NCBI GenBank assembly: GCA_913009915.1
Contig: CAJVYZ010000245.1
Location: forward strand, 1-5,199
Origin: an uncultured Gemmatimonadota bacterium
GTDB taxonomy: Bacteria; Gemmatimonadota; Gemmatimonadetes; Gemmatimonadales; GWC2-71-9
Direction: 5' to 3'
Length of the DNA stretch: 5,199 bases
Part shown: positions 1 to 5,199 of the stretch, in pieces
Layout: each line of letters begins with the position of its first letter
Numbering within the stretch: position 1 is the first letter of the stretch
Notes under the pieces: model-generated
The model's database searches: none
Told to the model about the DNA's origin: nothing
What the model saw: only the letters and a program-made list of their open reading frames with translations
Translations under genes and position numbers: made by a program

Positions 1-1559
1 GCGCCGAGGTGGTGTTGACGGGCATTCTGCCGACGCTGGCAAAATCTGATCTCAGTCTGCAGAACATGACGCCCCGGGAGCGCTACCAGGCCCTGAACGT
101 GGCCATCAACCGGATGAGCGGCGGCGTGTACCGGGTGCAGATCCAGGGTGCCGACGAACTCAACTTCGAGCACGACTCGGTCATGCTCGAGGGCGGCAAC
201 ACCAGCTTCCAGGTGCACTTGCAGGTCGATCCCGATGAGTTCGCCATGGTCTACAACATGGCGCAGGCGATCACGGCACCGCTGACGGCCGCCGCGGTCA
301 ACTCTCCCATGCTGTTCGGCCGGCGTCTGTGGGCGGAAACACGGATCGCCCTGTTTCAGCAGGCCATCGACACGCGCCGTTCCACCAGGCACGTGCGGGA
401 ACTGGCGCCCCGGGTGCGCTTCGGCGAGCAGTGGATCGAGTCGTCCATCCTGGAGGTGTACCAGGAGGACATCGCTCGCATTCCCGCGCTCTTGAGCAAC
501 AAACCCCAAGAGAACCCGCTGGAGCTCCTCAAGGAAGGCAAGGCCCCACAGCTGGCCGCCCTCCAGTTGTACAATAGCACGGTGTATCGCTGGAACCGGC
601 CGTGTTATGGGGTATACCAGGGGGTGCCCCACGTGCGCATCGAGTGCCGTGTCCTTCCGTCCGGACCGTCGACCATCGACGAGGTTGCCAATGCCGCCTT
701 TTGGGTGGGCATGCTGCTCGGCGGGGTTCGCGAGTACCCCGATCTGACCCAGCGGATGGCCTTCAGCGAGGCCCGGGCCAACGTCCTGGCGGCGGCCCGG
801 CGTGGACTCAACGGCGGCTTCACCTGGCTGGACAACAAGCCGGTGAGCGCCCCCGATCTCATCCTCAAGGAGTTGCTGCCACTGGCGCGCGAAGGTCTGG
901 CTGCCAACGGGGTGGCCGCGGAGGATATCGACCGCTACCTCGGCGTCATTCAGGAGCGGGTGGAGACGCGCATGACCGGGGCCACCTGGCTGGAGAAGTC
1001 GCTGGCGGAGTTGGGCAGCGACGGCACCAAGTCGGAACGGCTGGCGGCCCTCACTGCGGCGACGTCCCACTATCAGCAACTCGGTCTACCGGTGCATCAG
1101 TGGGGCGCGGCGTCGCTGTCACAAAGCAGCAACTGGCGCCAGCACTACCTCAGGGTGGAGCAGTACATGACCACCAACCTGTTCACGGTCAAGGAAGACG
1201 AACTGGTGGATCTGGCCGCGCTGCTCATGGACTGGAAAGGCGTCCGCCAGGTGCCGGTGGAGAACGAGGAACACCGGTTGATAGGCCTGTTATCTTACGG
1301 GTCGGTCCTCCGGGCCCTGGCCACGGCCAGGGTGTCGGAAGGTGAGCTGACCATCCCGGTGCGCGACCTGATGGACGCCACGCCGGTGACGGTGGCTCCG
1401 GAAACGACCACGCTCGAGGCCATCGAACTGATGCGGGAGAGGAAACTCACCAGCCTCCCGGTGGTCGAGGACGACATCCTGGTGGGCATCGTGAGCGTCG
1501 GCGACTTCATGCCGATCGCCCAACGATTGCTACAGGAGAAACTGGGTGAGTTCGAATGA
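1..1559 (+). CDS. GCS2-like carboxylate-amine ligase with C-terminal CBS domain pair (5'-partial)
   Basis: Residue numbers count from GTG at 9, but the frame is open to base 1 and this GTG lies inside conserved sequence, so the true start is upstream and the N-terminal part of the ligase domain is missing. Residues ~1-385 resemble the glutamate-cysteine ligase 2 (GCS2) family: a strand motif NTSFQVHLQV (64-73), the block NSPMLFGRRLWAETR (98-112) and RIECRVLPSGPSTIDEVANA (210-229). This family makes amide bonds between a carboxylate and an amine using ATP; the substrates here cannot be read from sequence. Residues ~386-512 form two CBS modules, the first starting at QYMTTNLFTV (385-394) and the second at VRDLMDATPVTVAPE (451-465), ending LVGIVSVGDF (491-500). 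CBS pairs commonly bind adenine nucleotides, so energy-state control is a plausible inference. The gene overlaps the next by 14 bases, implying an operon. Family assignment is fairly sure; glutathione synthesis specifically is not supported. Confidence 0.78.
   Translation, partial: AEVVLTGILPTLAKSDLSLQNMTPRERYQALNVAINRMSGGVYRVQIQGADELNFEHDSVMLEGGNTSFQVHLQVDPDEFAMVYNMAQAITAPLTAAAVNSPMLFGRRLWAETRIALFQQAIDTRRSTRHVRELAPRVRFGEQWIESSILEVYQEDIARIPALLSNKPQENPLELLKEGKAPQLAALQLYNSTVYRWNRPCYGVYQGVPHVRIECRVLPSGPSTIDEVANAAFWVGMLLGGVREYPDLTQRMAFSEARANVLAAARRGLNGGFTWLDNKPVSAPDLILKELLPLAREGLAANGVAAEDIDRYLGVIQERVETRMTGATWLEKSLAELGSDGTKSERLAALTAATSHYQQLGLPVHQWGAASLSQSSNWRQHYLRVEQYMTTNLFTVKEDELVDLAALLMDWKGVRQVPVENEEHRLIGLLSYGSVLRALATARVSEGELTIPVRDLMDATPVTVAPETTTLEAIELMRERKLTSLPVVEDDILVGIVSVGDFMPIAQRLLQEKLGEFE
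1534..1538 (+). promoter_or_regulatory. Ribosome binding site for the aspartoacylase-like gene
   Basis: AGGAG lies seven bases before GTG at 1546, inside the last codons of the upstream ligase gene. This good Shine-Dalgarno match and spacing supports the 1546 start and coupled translation. A second, weaker GAAGG at 1558-1562 sits seven bases before an in-frame GTG at 1570, so a start eight residues later cannot be excluded. Confidence 0.5.
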
Positions 1560-2751
1560 AGGCACAGGTGTGACCATCGCCACGAGAGATATCGACGCGG
1601 CCGTGACCCGCATCATCGGACGGATAGAAGGACCCGTCCCCGGCCCGGTGCTGGTGTGCGTGGCCGGCATGCACGGCAACGAGCCGGCCGGGGTCGAGGC
1701 GCTCACCCGGGTGCTCGACACGTTGACCGTCGAAGGGTACCGGATCGAGGGCACCTTCGTGGCACTGCGGGGCAACCAGGCCGCCATCGCCAAGCATGTC
1801 CGCTTCATCGACAGCGACCTCAACCGCCATTGGACGCGCGAGCGGCTCGGCAGAGTCACCTTGGATCGGGAGCCTGACCCGGCGGTGTCGGAAGACGCCG
1901 ACCTCCTCGAGTTGCACGACGTCATCAGTGAGATCCTCGACCAGGCCATCGGCGAAAGCTATCTCATCGACGTGCACACCACGTCGGGCCGCAGCGCCCC
2001 GTTCGGCACCGTGGGCGACACGCTGCGCAACCGCAGATTCGCCATGCAGCTCCCGCTCCCGCTCATCATGGGGCTCGAGGAACACCTGGAAGGAACGATG
2101 CTCGAGTTCTTCAACGACCAGGGCCACGTGACCCTCGGCCTCGAAGGCGGCCAGCACGAAGACGCCAGCTCGGTCGACCGCATCGAAGCCGCGGTCTGGT
2201 TGGCGCTCGAGGCTGCGGGGATGTTGCCCGATTCGCGAGCCGCCACGCGATTGGCAGACGCCCGCACTTTCCTGGCACGCCTGAGCCGCAATCTTCCGCG
2301 GGTACTCGAAGTGCGCCACCGCCATTTCGTCGGCCCCAATGACCGGTTCGCCATGCGGCCCGGCTACGCATCCTTCCAGGGGGTGACCGCAAACGAACAC
2401 GTGGCCGACGACGAGTGCGGCTCCGTCACCGCGCCGGAGACCGGGCTCATCCTCATGCCGCTGTACCAGCCCGCCGGTGACGACGGGTTTTTCATTACTC
2501 GGGAGTTCAGCCCGTTCTGGTTGTCCGTCTCGGCTCTCCTCCGCCGGCTGCACGTCGACAACGTCCTGCCGTGGATGCCGGGTATCACCCGCGACCCATC
2601 ACACGGCGGGACTCTCCTGGTGAACGGACGGGTGGCTCGGTGGTTCGCCTTGGAAGTGTTCCACTTGCTCGGCTATCGCAAGCGGCGCCAGATGGGGGAT
2701 GTGTTGGTGGTGACGAGGAGGCGGGAGGGCGGTAAGGCGGTAAGGCGGTAA
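1546..2751 (+). CDS. Succinylglutamate desuccinylase/aspartoacylase family zinc hydrolase
   Basis: The 401-residue product is a zinc-dependent amidohydrolase of the AstE/aspartoacylase branch of the M14 carboxypeptidase fold, which removes acyl groups from N-acylated amino acids or cleaves related amides. Visible signatures in order: GMHGNEPAG (41-49), giving zinc ligands H43 and E46; ALRGN (73-77); the substrate-binding DLNRHW (91-96) with N93 and R94; YLIDVHTTSG (139-148) with the third zinc ligand H144; and LGLEGGQ (197-203), where E200 is the likely catalytic acid/base. Residues ~255-390 form a C-terminal extension expected to be beta-rich. No signal peptide is seen, so it is probably cytoplasmic. 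The start chosen is GTG 1546, which has AGGAG upstream and overlaps the ligase gene by 14 bases; GTG 1570 is an alternative. The last seven residues, GGKAVRR, are encoded by an octamer tandem repeat and the stop lies within it. The natural substrate is unknown; arginine-catabolic AstE function is not implied, since no ast genes are nearby. Confidence 0.82.
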   Translation: MSSNEGTGVTIATRDIDAAVTRIIGRIEGPVPGPVLVCVAGMHGNEPAGVEALTRVLDTLTVEGYRIEGTFVALRGNQAAIAKHVRFIDSDLNRHWTRERLGRVTLDREPDPAVSEDADLLELHDVISEILDQAIGESYLIDVHTTSGRSAPFGTVGDTLRNRRFAMQLPLPLIMGLEEHLEGTMLEFFNDQGHVTLGLEGGQHEDASSVDRIEAAVWLALEAAGMLPDSRAATRLADARTFLARLSRNLPRVLEVRHRHFVGPNDRFAMRPGYASFQGVTANEHVADDECGSVTAPETGLILMPLYQPAGDDGFFITREFSPFWLSVSALLRRLHVDNVLPWMPGITRDPSHGGTLLVNGRVARWFALEVFHLLGYRKRRQMGDVLVVTRRREGGKAVRR

Positions 2752-2759
2752 GGCGGTAA
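2728..2759. repeat. Perfect 8-bp tandem repeat, four copies
   Basis: The octamer GGCGGTAA occurs four times head to tail (2728, 2736, 2744, 2752). The first three copies encode the final residues and TAA stop of the aspartoacylase-like gene. Because the unit is not a multiple of three, the copies are read in different frames, and the TAA at the end of the third copy is the one in frame. The array reads as low-complexity sequence, not coding constraint. Confidence 0.93.
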
Positions 2760-2771
2760 GAAGATACTGCC
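2752..2771 (+). terminator. Possible hairpin between convergent genes
   Basis: GGCGGTA (2752-2758) can pair with TACTGCC (2765-2771) across a six-base loop, giving seven pairs including one G-U in the plus-strand transcript. It lies in the 28-base gap between the two stop codons, where a terminator would be expected. No T-run follows on either strand and the minus-strand transcript would have an A-C mismatch, so it is only a weak intrinsic-terminator candidate. The left arm is simply the last octamer unit. Confidence 0.25.
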
Positions 2772-2796
2772 ACCAGCCACTAGCCACCTGCCATCA
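2769..2796. repeat. Degenerate 7-bp tandem repeat, four copies
   Basis: Four consecutive heptamers follow the pattern GCCAYHW: GCCACCA, GCCACTA, GCCACCT and GCCATCA. On the minus strand they encode the last residues of RecN (MAGG) and its TAG stop at 2780-2782. The unit differs in length and sequence from the octamer array only nine bases away, so the two arrays arose separately. Confidence 0.75.
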
Positions 2797-4438
2797 GCAG
2801 CTCCTTCGCGTGCCTGCGTGCGGCCGCGCTCTCGGCATCTCCCAACATTCTGGCAACCTCGAGCACCCGGTCCTCGCCGTGGATGACCGACACGTCGCTG
2901 GTGGCCATGCCGCCGGAGGAGCCCTTGGCGACGACCAGATGGCGGTCGGCCTTGCCGGCAATCTGCGGCAGGTGGGTTATGACCAGCACCTGACGGCCTT
3001 GGGCGACGCGGGCCAGGGCCTCGCCGACCCGGACACCCACCTCGCCCCCGATTCCCTGGTCGATCTCGTCGAACACCAGGGTCTGAATCCGATCGTGCCG
3101 CGCCAGCACCACCTTGAGCGCCAGCATGATGCGGGACAATTCACCACCCGACGCCACCCGGCCCAGCGGTCGCGGGTCCATGCCCTGGTTGAGTCGAACC
3201 TGGAACGCGACCGACTCCCGTCCGGTGAGCCCAGCCTGAGGGAGGGCCGGCAACTCGACGGTCACCCGTCCCCCGGCGAGGCCCAATGCGGGGAGCAACT
3301 TGTCGACCGCGCGGGTCAGCCGCCCCACCGCGATCCCGCGCTTGGCCGACAGCCGGTCGCAGGCGGCGTCGAGGGCCGCGGCAGCCGCGATCCGCTTGGC
3401 CTCGAGGACCTCAAGGTCGAGGTCCGCTGTATCGAGGACATTCAATTCGTCCATCGCACCAGCCAGCGTCTCGAGGACGGCTTCGACTGTTGTGCCATAT
3501 TTCTGTTTCAGGCGTCCGAGCACGTCGCGCCTGGTTTCGACTTCGGCCAGCCGTTCCGGTGAGTGCTCTATGTCGTTGGCGTACTGCTCCACGACTCGGG
3601 TCAGTTCACTGAGATTGGCGTAGGCGCTATCGAGGAGTTCACGCCAGCCAGCCACAGTGGGATCGAGTTTTTCCAACCGGTCCACCGCGCGTTCCGCCGC
3701 GCCGACGGCATGGAGCGCGGCGCCGTCTCCCCGGTCGAGTTCCTGCAGTATGGATTGGGTCAGCGCCTCGACCACATCGGCCTCGCCGAGGAGGGCGGCT
3801 TCGCGATCGAGGGCCGCGTCCTCTTCCGGCTGGGGATCGGCCTGGCTGATCTCTTGGGCCACGTGGCGCAGGTAATCCGCCCGCCGGCGGACTTCATCCC
3901 TGCGGTCGCTGAGCGTCAGGTATTCCGCTTCGAGCGCGTGCAGCGTCTCGTGGGCATCCACCACCGCCACGCGCTCGCCCCCGGCACCGGCGAAGGCGTC
4001 GAGCATGTCCCGCTGGGCTTGCGCGTGGAGGAGTGACTGGGTTTCGTGCTGCCCGTGCAGGTCGGCGAGGAGAGCGCCCAATTGGGCCAGCACCTTGACG
4101 GTCGTCGGGCTGCCGTTGACCCACGCGCGTGAGCGGCCTTCTGCCGCCACTTCCCGGCGGATGACCAGCCGTCCGTCTTCCACATCGAGTCCCAGCGATT
4201 CGATGCGGGCTGTGAGCCGCGGGTCGATCTCCTCGACCACCCCTTCGATCACCGCCTTGGCCGCTCCGGGACGGAGCGCCTGGGTGTCGGCCCGCTCTCC
4301 GAGCAGCAGCGCCAAGGCGTCGACCAGCAGCGACTTCCCCGCCCCGGTCTCGCCGGTGAGGACGTTGAGGCCGGGGCCGAGCACCAGGGTTACGTCGGCC
4401 ACCGTGGCGAGGTCGCGGACCCGGAGTTCGCTGAGCAC
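2780..4438 (-). CDS. recN: DNA repair protein RecN
   Basis: RecN is a cytoplasmic SMC-like ATPase that acts early in recombinational repair of DNA double-strand breaks. The 552-residue product matches the usual family length (about 550-560). The N-terminal half of the ATPase head carries Walker A GETGAGKS (29-36) and the RecN-typical LADLHGQHETQSLL (124-137). The middle, ~155-380, is rich in charged and leucine residues, as expected for the short antiparallel coiled coil. The C-terminal half carries the ABC signature ASGGELSR (429-436), Walker B TLVFDEID (453-460) and the switch histidine in VITHLPQIAGKADRH (486-500). No key residue is missing. The start is GTG at 4438, three bases after the nadK stop, so the two genes are probably translated from one message; no strong Shine-Dalgarno is seen beyond a partial TAGG overlapping the nadK stop. 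No SOS-box-like operator is visible just upstream, where nadK coding sequence lies. The stop lies in a heptamer repeat. Confidence 0.97.
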   Translation of the reverse strand: MLSELRVRDLATVADVTLVLGPGLNVLTGETGAGKSLLVDALALLLGERADTQALRPGAAKAVIEGVVEEIDPRLTARIESLGLDVEDGRLVIRREVAAEGRSRAWVNGSPTTVKVLAQLGALLADLHGQHETQSLLHAQAQRDMLDAFAGAGGERVAVVDAHETLHALEAEYLTLSDRRDEVRRRADYLRHVAQEISQADPQPEEDAALDREAALLGEADVVEALTQSILQELDRGDGAALHAVGAAERAVDRLEKLDPTVAGWRELLDSAYANLSELTRVVEQYANDIEHSPERLAEVETRRDVLGRLKQKYGTTVEAVLETLAGAMDELNVLDTADLDLEVLEAKRIAAAAALDAACDRLSAKRGIAVGRLTRAVDKLLPALGLAGGRVTVELPALPQAGLTGRESVAFQVRLNQGMDPRPLGRVASGGELSRIMLALKVVLARHDRIQTLVFDEIDQGIGGEVGVRVGEALARVAQGRQVLVITHLPQIAGKADRHLVVAKGSSGGMATSDVSVIHGEDRVLEVARMLGDAESAAARRHAKELLMAGG

Positions 4439-4441
4439 GGC

Positions 4442-5097
4442 CTAGTCCAGGGTGCGGTCGGAGAGGTCTCCCCAATGGAGCTTCTGCCGCATGCGATGGA
4501 AGTACTCCTGCTCATCGAACCGCGCCAGCAGAACGGCGGTGGGGGCGCGCCGGATCTCCACCCGATCGCCGGGATGGAGCCGCACGGAGGTCTGGCCGTC
4601 GAGCGACACCAGCAGATTCTCTTCAGCCCACGGCGGCAGCGGCTCGACCATGACGGTGTAGTGGGCCGGGACCACCACGGGCCGCACCGCGAGCGTATGG
4701 GCACAGATCGGTGTGACGACCATGGCCTGAACGCCGGGCACGACGATGGGGCCTCCCGCGCTCAGGGAATAGGCGGTCGATCCGGTGGGTGTGGCGACGA
4801 TGATACCGTCGGCGCTGTAGGGTCCGATGGTCTCGCCCTCTATGGTGACGTCCAACCGGACCACTCGCGCGACCCCGCCCTTGTGGATGGTGACGTCGTT
4901 GAGGGAATTGGGGAGCGGCTGCACGTCGCCGTTGGCGCTGATGATGCTGGACGACAACACTTGGCGCCGGTCGACCGTCAACTTCTCGGACACGAGGGCA
5001 TCGAGCGCGGGAGCCAGGTCATCATAACTGGCCCAGGTCAGGAACCCGACCCGGCCAAGATTGAACCCGAGGATGGGGATTTCCCGGCTCTGAACCA
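4442..5097 (-). CDS. nadK: NAD kinase, N-terminally truncated by adapter sequence
   Basis: NAD kinase phosphorylates NAD+ to NADP+ in the cytoplasm and is the source of cellular NADP(H). About 218 genuine residues remain of a typical 280-300. Numbering from the first genomic residue, they include the GFNLGRVGFLT motif (11-21), SLNDVTIHKG (65-74), the YSADG stretch (94-98), the conserved glycine-rich TPTGSTAYSLSAGGP (103-117), ICAHTLAVRPVVVP (131-144) and SLDGQ (165-169). The catalytic GGDGT segment and the true start are absent because genomic sequence stops near 5097. The reading frame continues from the adapter (GTG at 5131) and would add a false leader MTGVQTCALPI; that leader is library primer sequence, not protein. 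The gene ends three bases before recN, suggesting one transcription unit. The truncation is a contig-end artefact, not a pseudogene. Confidence 0.95.
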
Positions 5098-5163
5098 AGA
5101 TCGGAAGAGCACACGTCTGAACTCCAGTCACACTGATATCCCTCGTATGCCGTCTTCTGCTTG
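5098..5163. other. Illumina TruSeq-type adapter read-through (artefact)
   Basis: From 5098 the sequence reads AGATCGGAAGAGCACACGTC and continues through the Read 2 primer region to AGTCAC at 5131. An index-like ACTGAT(AT) follows at 5132-5139, and the complement of the P7 flow-cell end, CTCGTATGCCGTC to GCTTG, occupies 5142-5163. Two bases (5140-5141) differ from the adapter I remember. The segment is synthetic library DNA left on the contig end by incomplete trimming. Reading frames through it give the familiar artefact peptides VTGVQTCALPI (minus) and RKSTRLNSSH (plus). Confidence 0.98.
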
Positions 5164-5199
5164 AAAAAAAAAATTTAAGCGGCTCACCTTTACCCGTCC
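5164..5199. other. Poly-A run and unassignable bases after adapter
   Basis: Ten A follow the P7 end directly, the usual result when a sequencer reads past the end of a short library fragment. The last 26 bases (5174-5199) match nothing I recognise. They are probably low-quality read tail or an unrelated sequence joined by the assembler, and should not be annotated as host genome. Confidence 0.85.

Noticed and set aside
602..1345. Plus-strand 247-codon frame inside the ligase gene
   Set aside because: Alternative frame rich in Gly, Arg and Pro, typical of a shifted GC-rich frame; the ligase-CBS frame explains the sequence.
1507..2553. Long minus-strand open frame (348 codons) opposite the aspartoacylase-like gene
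   Set aside because: It is antisense to a gene with clear zinc-site motifs, has no recognisable domain, and such frames are common opposite GC-rich genes.
2728..2796. Repeat block considered as a CRISPR or integration-site remnant
   Set aside because: Units are 7-8 bp with no spacers, no cas genes, and no integrase or tRNA nearby; simple tandem repeats fit better.
2810..3562. Plus-strand open frame (250 codons) opposite the 3' half of recN
   Set aside because: It lies antisense to the conserved RecN signature and Walker B regions; no family features, and its composition is that of a frame shadow.
4475..5164. Plus-strand 229-codon frame ending in the adapter
   Set aside because: Antisense to nadK, and its tail contains the known adapter-encoded peptide RKSTRLNSSH, so it is not a gene.
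5164..5173. A10 run considered as a terminator tract or natural poly-A
   Set aside because: It directly follows the P7 adapter end and is explained by sequencing past the fragment end.

Overview
The window is a GC-rich bacterial chromosomal fragment carrying four protein genes in two convergent pairs. It is very probably the end of a draft contig, because the last ~100 bases are Illumina library adapter and not genomic DNA. High GC, frequent GTG starts, a nadK-recN pair and short tandem repeats between genes would fit a Gemmatimonadota-like or other high-GC bacterium. That assignment is weak, and no rRNA or marker here settles it.

Layout. (1) 1-1559, plus strand: the 3' part of a gene for a glutamate-cysteine-ligase-like (GCS2 family) carboxylate-amine ligase fused to a C-terminal pair of CBS domains; its 5' end lies outside the window. 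(2) 1546-2751, plus strand, overlapping it by 14 bases: a zinc hydrolase of the succinylglutamate desuccinylase/aspartoacylase family. The two form an apparent operon pairing an amide-forming enzyme with an amide-cleaving one. (3) 2728-2796: the convergent junction, holding an octamer array and a heptamer array with a possible hairpin between them; the stop codons of both flanking genes fall inside these arrays. (4) 2780-4438, minus strand: recN, the SMC-like DNA double-strand-break repair ATPase, essentially full length. (5) 4442-5097, minus strand: the C-terminal three quarters of NAD kinase (nadK), three bases upstream of recN and probably co-transcribed with it.

(6) 5098-5199: Illumina TruSeq-type adapter with index and P7 end, a run of ten A, then 26 unexplained bases. 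An open reading frame runs from the adapter into nadK and gives NAD kinase a false N-terminus. There are no tRNAs, rRNAs, CRISPR arrays, mobile elements or gene-free stretches above 300 bases. I see no convincing new multi-gene system. The most distinctive biology is the ligase-CBS plus aspartoacylase-like pair and the repeat-embedded convergent gene ends; the most important practical point is the adapter.
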